DNA of 35,909 nucleotides from Lutibacter sp. (GTDB taxonomy: Bacteria; Bacteroidota; Bacteroidia; Flavobacteriales; Flavobacteriaceae), in NCBI GenBank assembly GCA_018054895.1, contig JAGPIQ010000010.1, forward strand, positions 1 to 35,909, given 5' to 3'. Made by a program: the position numbers and the translations under genes. Below are positions 16,744 through 25,786 of this stretch, piece after piece (position 1 is the stretch's first letter; the number at the start of each line of letters is the position of its first letter). The notes under the pieces are model-generated. The model was not told where the DNA came from, did no database searches, and was given only the letters and a program-made list of their open reading frames with translations.

Positions 16744-18837
16744 ATGAATAAAGCAATATATATTGCAACTAGTGAAGCAAATAGCGGAAAATCAATTATT
16801 ACATTAGGTTTAATGCGAACTTTACTTGGCAAGACAGCCAAAGTTGGATATTTCAGACCTATAATTGATGGAGAAAAAGGAGTGAAGAAAGATAACCATA
16901 TTCAGACGGTTATCTCTCATTTTGAACTAAATATACATCCAGAGGAAGCTTTTGGGTTAACGCGTGGTGAATTTATTAATATGCGTAATCAAGGTAAAGA
17001 AGGTGAAATTTACGATTTGATTATTGATAAATACAAAGCGTTAGAAGAAAAAAATGACTTTATGCTGGTTGAAGGAACTGACTTTTCAGGTGAAGGTTCT
17101 GCAATTGAATTAGATGCAAATGTTTTAGTAGCTAAAAATTTAGGAATTCCAGTAATTATTGTTGGTAGTGGAATTGGAAAAACGTTGGATGAGTTTGTAA
17201 ACGGAATGCACCTTACGTATGATTCTTTTAAAGAAAAAGAAGTAAAAGTTTTAGCTGTTATAGGAAACAAAGTTCAGGAAGAAAATTTAGAATTAGTAAA
17301 AGAAAGTCTGCAAAAGGACTTGCCTTTAGATATTTTTGTAAATGTGATTCCTTTAATTGCAGCACTTAAAAACCCAACTATTAAGGAAATTGCAAAAGCA
17401 ATTGATGCCAAAGTTATTTTTGGAAAGGAATTTATCAACAATCAAACTTCAAGCTTTAAAGTAGGAGCCATGCAATTGCGAAATTATTTAACGCAATTAG
17501 AAGAAAATTGTTTAATTATAACTCCAGGAGATAGAGCAGATATTATTTTAGGGGCTTTACAAGCAAATATATCAACTAACTATCCAAGTATTTCTGGAAT
17601 TGTATTAACAGGTGGTTTGCTACCTGAAGAACCAATTGTAAGTTTAATTGATGGTTTACCTCAATTAGTTCCAATTTTAACGGTTAATAATGGAACTTTC
17701 GATACCGCAAACAGAATAGGAGCAGTGCGTTCTCATATGTATGCTGCTAATAAAGAAAAAATTAATACATCATTAAATACGTTTGATAAATATATTAATT
17801 CTGAATTGTTATTAGAAAAATTTGCAACGTTTAAAAATACTGGAATTACGCCACGTATGTTCCAATATAATTTATTAAAAAGAGCAAAAACGGAACGTAA
17901 ACATATTGTTTTACCTGAAGGTGATGATGATAGAGTTATTATAGCTGCAGCTCGTTTAATTGATATGGACATTGTTGATTTAACCATACTTGGAGATAAA
18001 TCAAAAATTGAAGAAACAGTTCATAGATTGGGTATTAAATTCGATTTCGATAAAATTTCCATCATAAACCCAGTTGAATCTACTTATTTTAGTGATTTTG
18101 TAAATACACTGTTCGAGTTAAGAAAAACCAAAGGTGTAACGATTGATATTGCAGAAGATTTAATGGCAGATGTATCTTATTTTGGTACCATGATGGTGTA
18201 TAAAGGTATTGCAGATGGTATGGTTTCAGGTGCATCACATACCACACAACACACTATTAAACCAGCCTTACAATTTGTAAAAACACGACCAGGAGTATCC
18301 GTAGTTTCATCGGTATTTTTTATGTGTTTAGAAGATAGAGTTTCTGTTTTTGGCGATTGTGCCATCAACCCAAACCCAACAGCAGAGCAATTAGCAGAAA
18401 TTGCTATTTCTTCAGCAGAATCAAGTATTAATTTTGGAATTGAACCTAAAATAGCAATGCTTTCGTATTCTTCAGGAGCATCTGGTAAAGGTGAAGACGT
18501 TGATATTGTAAGAAGAGCAACTGAAATTGTAAAAGAAAAAAGACCAGATTTAAAAATTGAAGGGCCTATTCAATATGATGCAGCAGTGGATCCAAGAGTT
18601 GGGAAAAGTAAAATGCCTAATTCTGAAGTAGCTGGACAAGCAAACGTATTAATTTTCCCAGATTTAAATACAGGAAACAACACCTATAAGGCAGTACAAC
18701 GTGAAACAGGAGCGTTAGCAATTGGTCCAATGTTGCAAGGTTTAAATAAACCTGTTAACGACTTAAGTAGAGGTTGTACCATAGACGATATTTTTAACAC
18801 AGTAATTTTAACAGCAATACAAGCACAAGGAGAATAA
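16744..18837 (+). CDS. pta: phosphate acetyltransferase
   Basis: A 697-residue long-form Pta, which interconverts acetyl-CoA plus phosphate and acetyl phosphate plus CoA. Residues 1-220 form the BioD-like P-loop domain (SEANSGKS at 10-17), residues about 225-340 the DRTGG regulatory domain, and residues about 370-697 the catalytic PTA/PTB domain (LPEGDDDRVIIAAARLIDMD in part, SGASHTTQHTIKPALQ in part, IQYDAAVDPRVGKSKMPNSEVAG in part). The long form with N-terminal domains is usual for allosterically controlled enzymes. The stop overlaps the ackA start by one base (TAATG), so translation is probably coupled. A Crp/Fnr-like box lies upstream. Confidence 0.97.
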   Translation: MNKAIYIATSEANSGKSIITLGLMRTLLGKTAKVGYFRPIIDGEKGVKKDNHIQTVISHFELNIHPEEAFGLTRGEFINMRNQGKEGEIYDLIIDKYKALEEKNDFMLVEGTDFSGEGSAIELDANVLVAKNLGIPVIIVGSGIGKTLDEFVNGMHLTYDSFKEKEVKVLAVIGNKVQEENLELVKESLQKDLPLDIFVNVIPLIAALKNPTIKEIAKAIDAKVIFGKEFINNQTSSFKVGAMQLRNYLTQLEENCLIITPGDRADIILGALQANISTNYPSISGIVLTGGLLPEEPIVSLIDGLPQLVPILTVNNGTFDTANRIGAVRSHMYAANKEKINTSLNTFDKYINSELLLEKFATFKNTGITPRMFQYNLLKRAKTERKHIVLPEGDDDRVIIAAARLIDMDIVDLTILGDKSKIEETVHRLGIKFDFDKISIINPVESTYFSDFVNTLFELRKTKGVTIDIAEDLMADVSYFGTMMVYKGIADGMVSGASHTTQHTIKPALQFVKTRPGVSVVSSVFFMCLEDRVSVFGDCAINPNPTAEQLAEIAISSAESSINFGIEPKIAMLSYSSGASGKGEDVDIVRRATEIVKEKRPDLKIEGPIQYDAAVDPRVGKSKMPNSEVAGQANVLIFPDLNTGNNTYKAVQRETGALAIGPMLQGLNKPVNDLSRGCTIDDIFNTVILTAIQAQGE

Positions 18838-20027
18838 TGAAAATTTTAATAATTAATTCAGGGAGCTCATCAATTAAATATCAATTATTTAAGATGCCTC
18901 AAGAGGAAGTAATTTGTTCAGGTTTAGTAGAAAGAATTGGGTTAGCAAATCCAGAAATTCATTACAAATCAGAAAATCATACTATTGATAAAATTTGTGA
19001 AATTCCAAATCACGAAGTTGGATTAGGGAAAATCGTAAAATTTTTATTAGATGATGAAGTAGGTGTTATAAAATCTACAGATGAAATTTCTGCAGTTGGA
19101 CATAGAGTTGTACATGGAGGTGCTGCTTTTTCAGATACAGTTATAATTGATGAAAAGGTAAAGAATATCATAAAAGAATTATTTCCGTTAGCTCCTTTAC
19201 ATAATCCAGCTAATTATGAAGGAATTATAGTGGCTGAAGCCATGTTTCCAAAAGCAACACAAATTGCAGTATTTGATACCGCGTTTCACCAAACTATGCC
19301 TGTTAAAGCATATAAGTACGCCATTCCAAATAAATTATTAAACGTAAATAAAGTACGTAGATATGGATTTCACGGAACAAGTCACAAATATGTAACCGAA
19401 AAAGCAATTGAACACTTAGGAGTAGAAAATAGCTCTAAAATTATTACAATTCACCTTGGAAATGGATGTAGTATTACAGCCGTAAAAGATGGAAAAAGTG
19501 TTGATACATCATTAGGGTTTGGACCAAATGAAGGCTTAATAATGGGAAGTAGAAGTGGTGATGTAGACCAAGCAATTATATTTCATTTAGTAAATAATTT
19601 AGATTATAGTATTGATGAAGTAAATCACATGCTTCTTAGAGATAGTGGTTTAATTGGGTTAACAGGTTATAGTGATTTAAGAGATATTGAGAAATTAGCG
19701 GCAGAAGGAAATCTAGATTGTCAGTTAGCAATTGATATGAGTGCTTATAGAATTAAGCAATATATAGGTAAATATGTAGCTGCTTTAAACGGAGTAGATG
19801 CTATTGTATTTACGGCTGGTATTGGTGAAAACTCTATTCCTGCAAGAAAAAATGCGTGTACAGATATGGATTTCTTCGGAATTGAGATTGATGATAAAAA
19901 GAATAATGTTAGACCTAAACAATTAACTGAAGTTCAGTCGGAAAACTCAAAAGTTAAAATTTTAGTGATTCCTACGAACGAAGAGTTAGAAATAGCAAAA
20001 CAATCATTTAATTTGATTCAGAAATAA
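18837..20027 (+). CDS. ackA: acetate kinase
   Basis: A 396-residue ASKHA-fold enzyme that makes acetate and ATP from acetyl phosphate and ADP, completing the overflow/fermentation route from acetyl-CoA. Signatures visible are the N-terminal phosphate loop LIINSGSSSIKYQLF (3-18), GHRVVHGG around residue 88, FDTAFHQTMP around 147, RRYGFHGTSHKYV around 170, GNGCS and TSLGFGPNEGLIMGSRSGDVD in part (substrate-binding), and FTAGIGENS near 320. It shares one base with pta and ends 38 bases before a terminator, so the two form a complete bicistronic operon. Confidence 0.98.
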   Translation: MKILIINSGSSSIKYQLFKMPQEEVICSGLVERIGLANPEIHYKSENHTIDKICEIPNHEVGLGKIVKFLLDDEVGVIKSTDEISAVGHRVVHGGAAFSDTVIIDEKVKNIIKELFPLAPLHNPANYEGIIVAEAMFPKATQIAVFDTAFHQTMPVKAYKYAIPNKLLNVNKVRRYGFHGTSHKYVTEKAIEHLGVENSSKIITIHLGNGCSITAVKDGKSVDTSLGFGPNEGLIMGSRSGDVDQAIIFHLVNNLDYSIDEVNHMLLRDSGLIGLTGYSDLRDIEKLAAEGNLDCQLAIDMSAYRIKQYIGKYVAALNGVDAIVFTAGIGENSIPARKNACTDMDFFGIEIDDKKNNVRPKQLTEVQSENSKVKILVIPTNEELEIAKQSFNLIQK

Positions 20028-20065
20028 AAAGTATAACTAAGAGGGTTGCCTCTAGATATAACATA

Positions 20066-20103
20066 AAAGGATGTTAATTTCATTAGAAATTAGCATCCTT
20101 TTT
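20066..20103 (+). terminator. terminator of pta-ackA
   Basis: AAAGGATGTTAATTTC, a 4-base loop and GAAATTAGCATCCTTTTT: a long stem with one G-U pair ending in T's. A smaller hairpin (AGAGG-GTTG-CCTCT, 20040-20053) precedes it. Confidence 0.85.
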
Positions 20104-20110
20104 GCTATTA

Positions 20111-20153
20111 ATGATAATTATCATACACAATGAGTGTATTATTTTTAAATTTG
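20111..20153 (+). promoter_or_regulatory. sensor-kinase promoter with Crp/Fnr-like palindrome
   Basis: The perfect palindrome ATGATAATTATCAT (20111-20124), of the TGAT-N4-ATCA type, is centred 35.5 bases before the last G of the -7 box TAAATTTG (20146-20153). This is about -40 from the expected start site, the class II activator position, and no -33 TTG is present. The leader to the ATG would be about 65 bases. Confidence 0.5.
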
Positions 20154-20222
20154 TTAGGCAGGTTTTATGTCTTTTAGATATATAACAGAATGTAAAGTAA
20201 ACTTTTTATATTGAAATTATAA

Positions 20223-22247
20223 ATGTTAAAAAATAAAGCAATGACTAAAAGTATTTATTTTTTAACACTACTATTTATAGGTTATTTTCAAGTAAGCAAT
20301 GCTCAATCAGATGAATATATTGTTGGTGGAGATTTTGATTACGCCCCATTTTCATTTATAGATAAAAACGGAAAGCCTGAAGGAATAAGCATTGAGATAC
20401 TAAATGCTTTAACAGAAGAAACGGGTATAACGTTTAAATATAACTTAAGTGAATGGAATAAAGCAATAAGTTACATTCAATCTGAAAAAACAGCAATTAT
20501 AACTGGAATCATTTTTTCAAAAGAAAGAGAAAAATTTGTTGATTTCACCTATCCTATTCATACGGAAAACTATTTTGTTTTTATTCGTAAAAATTTACCA
20601 TTTTCAGAAATATCAGATTTAGATAACTATAAATTGATGGTTTTAGAAGGTGACGTTTCTATTGACAAATATCTTATTCCAATGGGGCTTTACAAGAATT
20701 ATAGTGTGGTAAAATCGTTACCAGAAGCACTTGCAGCAATTGAATGGGGAAGAGCCGATTATGTTTTAGCTCCATATTCGGTGGGGATGACTGAAATTGA
20801 AAAAAATAAATACAAAAATATAGATGTAAAAGAACCCGCACTTATGCCTGTTATATATTGTTTTGCAGTAAAAAAAGGGAATACACACTTGTTGGGGGTT
20901 TTAAATAAAGGTATTTCAGCACTACAGAACAACGGAAAATTAAGTGAAATACAAGATAAATGGTTGGTTTATGAAAGAGGTGATTTAAAATATAAAAGGA
21001 TTTCTAGCTACATTGGGGTTGTTTTAATCATAGGAATAGCAGGGTTTATTATTGGCTTTATTTGGGTATGGCAACTGCGGAAACAAATTAAGAAAAAGAT
21101 GGAGAGTATAAAATTCAAAAATGATGAACTGCAAAAAAGTGAGGAAAAATTTAGAATTATTACTGAAAACTCTTCAGACATTATATGGCATATAGATAGT
21201 AATTTTCTGTTAACATATATTAGTCCCGCGGATGAACGAGTGCGGGGTTTTAAAAGTAAAGATATTATTGGAAATTCTCTTTTCTCTATTTTAAAACCTG
21301 AAGGAATTAAATTGCTTATGGAAGCAAATAAAAATCGAATTAACAATCAAAGTAATGGAATACAAACAGTTCCGGGTATATATGAATTGGAAGAGCTTTG
21401 TAAAGATGGAAGTTGGGTTTGGGTAGAAGCCACAGCAACACCTTTTTACGATGTGGACGGCGTTGTTTTAGGATATCATGGAGTTACTAGAGATATTTCT
21501 GAACGGAAAAAAACAGAACTATTATTAAAACAGAAGGAAGTGCAGTTGCGAGAACTCATATTAACGAAAGATAAATTATTCTCTATTATTGCACATGATT
21601 TAAGAAGTCCTTTTAATAGTATTTTAGGGTTTTCGGATTTGTTAATTAATGCTACCATAAATACGGATATTGAAAAAGCGAAAAGCTTTGCAACAATGAT
21701 CAATACATCTGCAAAAAACACTCTTGTATTGCTCGATAATTTATTAAATTGGTCAAAATCACAGTCAGGAAAAATTAAATTTGAACAAGTTAGTTTGAAT
21801 TTAAAACCAATAATTATAGAAATATTTGACATTTTAAAATCAACAGCAGATATTAAATATATTACATTAAATTATGACAATTCGATAGAAGTTGACGTAT
21901 ATGCTGATGAAAATATGTTAAAAACAATAGTACGCAATCTTATTTCTAACGCCATTAAATTTACAAATACAAATGGTAGTGTGGTTGTTTATGCAGTTCA
22001 AAATGAAAATTTTATTGAAATTACGGTTTCAGATAATGGAATTGGATTGGATGAGGAAACCTTAGGAAAATTATTTAAAATTGAAAATAATGTAACATCT
22101 AAAGGAACAGCAAATGAAAAAGGTTCAGGTTTAGGTTTAATACTTTGTGAAGAATTTGTAGATAAGCTTGGTGGACGAATTTGGATTGAAAGTGAACTAG
22201 GAAAAGGGAGTAATTTTAAATTCACGATTCCACGTTGTATTCTTTAG
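20223..22247 (+). CDS. sensor histidine kinase with periplasmic solute-binding domain and PAS domain
   Basis: A 674-residue inner-membrane kinase. Residues 1-27 are a signal peptide, about 30-250 a family-3 solute-binding domain (YIVGGDFDYAPFSFIDKNGK in part, GRADYVLAPYS), 262-284 a transmembrane helix, about 305-430 a PAS/PAC domain (RIITENSSDIIWHID ... GVTRDISERKK), 445-510 HisKA with His458 in FSIIAHDLRSPF, and 550-674 the HATPase domain (NLISNAIKF, DNGIGLD, GSGLGL). The layout recalls EvgS/BvgS-type sensors but without a receiver or Hpt domain, and no response regulator gene is adjacent. It probably senses a periplasmic small molecule, perhaps an amino acid. A start at 20241 (MTKSIY) is possible. 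The Crp/Fnr-like box at its promoter suggests respiratory or carbon control. Confidence 0.93.
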   Translation: MLKNKAMTKSIYFLTLLFIGYFQVSNAQSDEYIVGGDFDYAPFSFIDKNGKPEGISIEILNALTEETGITFKYNLSEWNKAISYIQSEKTAIITGIIFSKEREKFVDFTYPIHTENYFVFIRKNLPFSEISDLDNYKLMVLEGDVSIDKYLIPMGLYKNYSVVKSLPEALAAIEWGRADYVLAPYSVGMTEIEKNKYKNIDVKEPALMPVIYCFAVKKGNTHLLGVLNKGISALQNNGKLSEIQDKWLVYERGDLKYKRISSYIGVVLIIGIAGFIIGFIWVWQLRKQIKKKMESIKFKNDELQKSEEKFRIITENSSDIIWHIDSNFLLTYISPADERVRGFKSKDIIGNSLFSILKPEGIKLLMEANKNRINNQSNGIQTVPGIYELEELCKDGSWVWVEATATPFYDVDGVVLGYHGVTRDISERKKTELLLKQKEVQLRELILTKDKLFSIIAHDLRSPFNSILGFSDLLINATINTDIEKAKSFATMINTSAKNTLVLLDNLLNWSKSQSGKIKFEQVSLNLKPIIIEIFDILKSTADIKYITLNYDNSIEVDVYADENMLKTIVRNLISNAIKFTNTNGSVVVYAVQNENFIEITVSDNGIGLDEETLGKLFKIENNVTSKGTANEKGSGLGLILCEEFVDKLGGRIWIESELGKGSNFKFTIPRCIL

Positions 22248-22437
22248 AAAAATTATGGCTTTATTAATGAGTTGTTTAAATATTTTTTATAACCTTTTTG
22301 CTATTTTTATTTCGGAAACATTGCTTTAAAATTTAGTTGTAATAAATAAGGGGGTTGTTTACTTTGTTTTTCGTAACCCTAAGAATTTTATTAGTTTTAA
22401 AGTATGTATTTATTTGTTTATTATTTTTACATAAAAA

Positions 22438-22470
22438 TACCCCCAAATAGTAGTTAACTTTTTGAGGGTA
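22438..22470 (-). terminator. terminator of the lysozyme-like gene
   Basis: TACCC-T-CAAA pairs with TTTG-G-GGGTA on the minus strand (one U-G pair), 19 bases past the stop, followed by a T-run. The stem is complete only in minus-strand RNA. Confidence 0.7.
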
Positions 22471-22489
22471 GTAATTTTAAGTTTTGTTG

Positions 22490-23131
22490 TTACTTCTTTA
22501 AAGCGGAGTGCCTAATTGTAGGAGATTGATCTGCTTCAATAAATGAAACATCGTATCCTGAAAACTTTTTTAAATAATTCCTCATGGATGACCCAAAAGC
22601 ATCAGAAAATGTGTAATCACCACCACTTCTTAAAAATTTCTTTACATTACCAGCGCCAGATAAGTGAGCCGCAGCTAAAATACCAGATTCTGTAATTCTA
22701 ATTCCGTCAATTTTTTTACCTACAGAGCGTTTAATATCTTTTCTTAAAATCCATTTATTTAAAGAACATAAAGCTAAAAATGCTTGTTCTTGCAATTTTG
22801 GAGTGTTTAAAAAGTGACGTGTGTCGTAGATATTAAATCTTTCTAAGGTAGATCTACCAAATTGGTATTTTCCTAAATAACCTAAAGAATTTACAATGTC
22901 ATATTGACCTTGTGATTCTTTAAATGCAACGGCTTCTCTAAACCCATTGTACATTTTTCCCACGAATGGAATGTTATCGTACTCTAAGAAAATACTTTCT
23001 TCTTCAGTAGGAACAGTACAAATAGCTTCCGCTACTTTACTGTTTTTGCTGTTGCTGTTTTTCTCTTTTGTAAAACTTGAAACAAAAATTACAAGAGCCA
23101 AACAACATAATATTAGTATTGTTTTTTTCAT
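22490..23131 (-). CDS. exported lysozyme-like / transglycosylase-like protein
   Basis: A 213-residue protein with a signal peptide (MKKTILILCCLALVIFVSSF) and a lysozyme-like core around residues 60-165. The segment FREAVAFKESQGQYDIVNSL (64-83) followed by GYLGKYQFGRSTL places Glu72 where the catalytic glutamate of lytic transglycosylases lies, with the ES-G-Y-NS-x-GxxGxYQFG pattern of that fold. Residues 150-175 (AAAHLSGAGNVKKFLRSGGD) match the late AHxxGxGxVxKFL motif of the same family. It is probably a periplasmic peptidoglycan-cleaving enzyme. It has its own promoter and terminator next to the mltG operon. The exact reaction is inferred. Confidence 0.75.
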   Translation of the reverse strand: MKKTILILCCLALVIFVSSFTKEKNSNSKNSKVAEAICTVPTEEESIFLEYDNIPFVGKMYNGFREAVAFKESQGQYDIVNSLGYLGKYQFGRSTLERFNIYDTRHFLNTPKLQEQAFLALCSLNKWILRKDIKRSVGKKIDGIRITESGILAAAHLSGAGNVKKFLRSGGDYTFSDAFGSSMRNYLKKFSGYDVSFIEADQSPTIRHSALKK

Positions 23132-23164
23132 AATTTAAAGGTTTTAGACCTATTAAATTTCGGG

Positions 23165-23194
23165 CAAAGGTAAATCTTATTTTTTAACGGGCAA
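23165..23194 (-). promoter_or_regulatory. promoter of the lysozyme-like gene
   Basis: Minus-strand TTG (23192-23194), 19-base spacer, TACCTTTG (23165-23172): complete Bacteroidota promoter about 30 bases before the ATG. Confidence 0.65.
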
Positions 23195-23293
23195 CTTTTT
23201 TAGCAAGAAAAGCACTCTTTTAATACTTTATTAACTAAAATTAGCGTGTAACTTATTTTTTTAATGTAAACTATATCAGTGTGTTGTGTGTTT

Positions 23294-24325
23294 TTATCTG
23301 TTTACTCCTTGTTGATTTAGCCATGTTTGGTATTTTGCAGCATTTCTATTATGTTCTGGCAGCGTTGTTGCAAATTCATGTGTTCCTATTTTTTCAACGC
23401 TTGCACACATATAAAAATAATTGTGATTTGCAGGAGTTAAAACAGCGTCAATAGATGAAATATCGGGCATTGCAATTGGTCCTGGAGGTAATCCTAAATT
23501 AACATAAGTATTATATGGTGAAGCAACTGTAAGATCTTTTTTAAGGACTCTTTTTATAACAGCATTTGGATCGCTTTGTTTTACGGCGAAAATAACTGTT
23601 GGATCTGCTTGTAAAGGCCAACCATCATTTAAACGATTTAAATATAATTTGGCAACTGAAGGTCTTTCTTTTACAGATGATGTTTCTTTTTGAACAATAG
23701 ACGCTAATGTTGTAACTTCTAAAGGTGTTAAATTTAATTTTTTAGCACTTTCAATTCTTTCAGCATTCCAAAAACGATCGAATTCCGATTTCATTTTAGA
23801 TTGAAATAATTCAGCTGAAGTATTCCAGTAAAATTCATACGTATTCGGAATAAACATTGCTAAAGCAGTATTTTTTGTAAATCCACTTTCTTGTAAAAAG
23901 GCATCATTATTAAATACTTGAAGCAATGAAATGGAATCTGCTTCGATTTGTTCTGCAATTCGACCCGCCAATTTTTCTAAACTATCTTGATTATTGAAAG
24001 AAAGTTTGACCATTGATTGTTTACCATTTCTTAGCATATTGATTAATGCATTATTCGACATTCCTTTTTCTATCTTATATTTACCCGGTTTTATAGCGTC
24101 GGAATATCTTTTAACGGAAGACACAAAATTAAATGTATTCACTCTTTCTAAAAATGGTCTAACAATGGTTTCAACGTCATCATACGTACTATTTGTAGGA
24201 ATGTATAAATAACCATCTTCAATAATATTTGCTTTGTAAAACTTGTTATACGTGTTAAAGCCAATAAAGCCAATAAGAATTACGAATATAATACTGATAT
24301 AAATATATAATTTTTTAAGATTCAT
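23294..24325 (-). CDS. mltG: endolytic murein transglycosylase MltG
   Basis: A 343-residue inner-membrane enzyme that cuts nascent glycan strands and so sets their length. A cytoplasmic stub and one transmembrane helix (residues 7-25) precede a LysM-like region (about 35-105) and the YceG catalytic domain. The catalytic glutamate is Glu214 in TTLASIVQKETS, matching E. coli Glu218. Other family motifs are AMFIPNTYEFYWNTS (156-170), LYLNRL and LQADPTVIFA, and LTPANHNYFYMCAS near the end. It is the last gene of the dapF-GNAT-mltG operon and overlaps the GNAT gene by 11 bases, so is translationally coupled. Confidence 0.96.
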   Translation of the reverse strand: MNLKKLYIYISIIFVILIGFIGFNTYNKFYKANIIEDGYLYIPTNSTYDDVETIVRPFLERVNTFNFVSSVKRYSDAIKPGKYKIEKGMSNNALINMLRNGKQSMVKLSFNNQDSLEKLAGRIAEQIEADSISLLQVFNNDAFLQESGFTKNTALAMFIPNTYEFYWNTSAELFQSKMKSEFDRFWNAERIESAKKLNLTPLEVTTLASIVQKETSSVKERPSVAKLYLNRLNDGWPLQADPTVIFAVKQSDPNAVIKRVLKKDLTVASPYNTYVNLGLPPGPIAMPDISSIDAVLTPANHNYFYMCASVEKIGTHEFATTLPEHNRNAAKYQTWLNQQGVNR

Positions 24326-24848
24326 CTGATGGTCTGATTAATTGGTATAATAGTTCGCTTTTATAAGTGTTGTTTGTAAAAATCCAATCTTTTTTTAATC
24401 CGGCTTTTTTGAAGTCGAATTTTTCAAAAAGAGCAATACTTTTGTGGTTGTCTTCTGAAATATTAGCAAATAGTTGATGAACATTTAAGTATAGAAATGT
24501 GTAATCAATTAATAATTCCAATGCTTCAGAAGCATATTTTAATTGTTGAAATTGAGGTAAAATTAAAATTCCAATACCAACGCGATGATGTTGTGGGTTA
24601 AAATCGAATAAATCGATCATCCCAACCGGAACATCAACGGTATTACAAATTACAAAACGAAATTGTTTTGCTTCATAAATATCCTGATGTGCGTTGCTGA
24701 TATACTGTTTCAAAATATATTTAGAAAAAGGAGTTTGAGTACTGCTAATTTCCCAAAAATCTTCATTATTTTCTGTTTCACACAAAAAATCGAGATCTTC
24801 AGGCTCTAAAGCACGTAAATTGATATGTTCTCCAATTAAATTCGGCAT
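24315..24848 (-). CDS. GNAT-family N-acetyltransferase (RimJ/RimL-like)
   Basis: A 177-residue acetyltransferase with the GNAT fold. The N-terminus (LIGEHINLRALEPEDLDFLC, residues 4-23) is typical of the RimJ/RimL branch, the acetyl-CoA-binding motif A lies around residues 91-115 (VGIGILILPQFQQLKYASEA), and motif B follows (LNVHQLFANISEDN; SIALFEKFDFKKAG). The substrate is unknown; it may be a protein N-terminus or a small molecule. It lies between dapF and mltG, overlapping the former by one base and the latter by 11 bases, so it is expressed with cell-wall genes, but this is not proof of a role there. Confidence 0.9.
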   Translation of the reverse strand: MPNLIGEHINLRALEPEDLDFLCETENNEDFWEISSTQTPFSKYILKQYISNAHQDIYEAKQFRFVICNTVDVPVGMIDLFDFNPQHHRVGIGILILPQFQQLKYASEALELLIDYTFLYLNVHQLFANISEDNHKSIALFEKFDFKKAGLKKDWIFTNNTYKSELLYQLIRPSDES

Positions 24849-25627
24849 TATATTTCGATATTTCCTTCAAAAACAAACGTGGCAGGCCCTTTTAAAAATA
24901 CATTTGTATAGGATTCACCTATTTTTTCAAACGAAACTTCTAAATGTCCACCCATAACTTCTACTTGTACAGTGCTATCTTTAGTTTTTGAAGCCTTATT
25001 GGCGGCAATAGCAACCGCAGTAACTCCCGTTCCGCAAGCTAAGGTTTCATCTTCTACACCTCTTTCATAAGTTCTAACTTTAAAAGCATTAGGCGCAGTT
25101 TGTTCAGCAAAATTAACATTCGTTCCTTTTTCAAAATAAGGAGCTCCATATCTAATGTTTGCACCCGTTTCTTTAACGTTTATGTCAGCAACTGAATTGC
25201 AAAAACGAATATGATGCGGTGATCCTGTATTTAAAAACGAATGTGTTGACGTTTCTTCAATGTCCGTAACATCAATCATTTTTAAACTTACAATGCCATT
25301 TTCAATAGTTGCATAATGCAACCCATCAACAGCATCAAACGTAGTTTCGTTTTTTATAACAGCTAATTGATTGGCAAAAGCAACCAGACATCTACCGCCG
25401 TTTCCACACATACTTCCTTCGTTTCCGTCAGCATTATAGTAAACCATTGTAAAATCTTCCGTTGTTGAAGGATCTAATAAAATTAATCCGTCAGCGCCAA
25501 TTCCGAATCTTCGATCGCATAATTTTTCAATTAGTTGAACGTTTTCTTTTGGGAAAAACAGACTTCTATTATCTACCATAATAAAGTCGTTTCCTGTACC
25601 TTGATATTTGTAAAAGTGTAATTTCAT
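24848..25627 (-). CDS. dapF: diaminopimelate epimerase
   Basis: A 259-residue PLP-independent racemase that converts LL-diaminopimelate into meso-diaminopimelate for lysine and for peptidoglycan crosslinking, in the cytoplasm. The two catalytic cysteines are Cys74 in MCGNGGRC and Cys198 in LACGTGVTA; the N-terminal YQGTGNDFIMVDNR (8-21) is the family signature. It heads the operon with the GNAT gene and mltG, linking precursor supply with glycan trimming. dapA, an earlier step, is separate at 35093. The -7 box ends only five bases before the ATG, so the mRNA may have almost no leader. Confidence 0.97.
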   Translation of the reverse strand: MKLHFYKYQGTGNDFIMVDNRSLFFPKENVQLIEKLCDRRFGIGADGLILLDPSTTEDFTMVYYNADGNEGSMCGNGGRCLVAFANQLAVIKNETTFDAVDGLHYATIENGIVSLKMIDVTDIEETSTHSFLNTGSPHHIRFCNSVADINVKETGANIRYGAPYFEKGTNVNFAEQTAPNAFKVRTYERGVEDETLACGTGVTAVAIAANKASKTKDSTVQVEVMGGHLEVSFEKIGESYTNVFLKGPATFVFEGNIEI

Positions 25628-25632
25628 CAGTA

Positions 25633-25640
25633 CAAATGTA
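25633..25640 (-). promoter_or_regulatory. -7 promoter element of the dapF operon
   Basis: TACATTTG on the minus strand, followed by TACTG and then the ATG: a perfect TAnnTTTG box only five bases from the start codon, predicting a leaderless or nearly leaderless mRNA. Confidence 0.5.
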
Positions 25641-25752
25641 ATAAAATAAGCATAGGTTTTATGATAATAAAAAAGGAAAATTCATTTTGTTAAAATCCGT
25701 TAAATGAGCGTTAACAAAGCGTTAAAGCAAATTTTCGAATGATTTAATTGTA

Positions 25753-25760
25753 TAATTTTG
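25753..25760 (+). promoter_or_regulatory. -7 promoter element of the Deg protease gene
   Basis: TAATTTTG, 26 bases before the ATG at 25787, matches TAnnTTTG. A clear -33 element is not seen. Confidence 0.5.
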
Positions 25761-25786
25761 ATGAACAATTTTAAAAATAAATAAAA

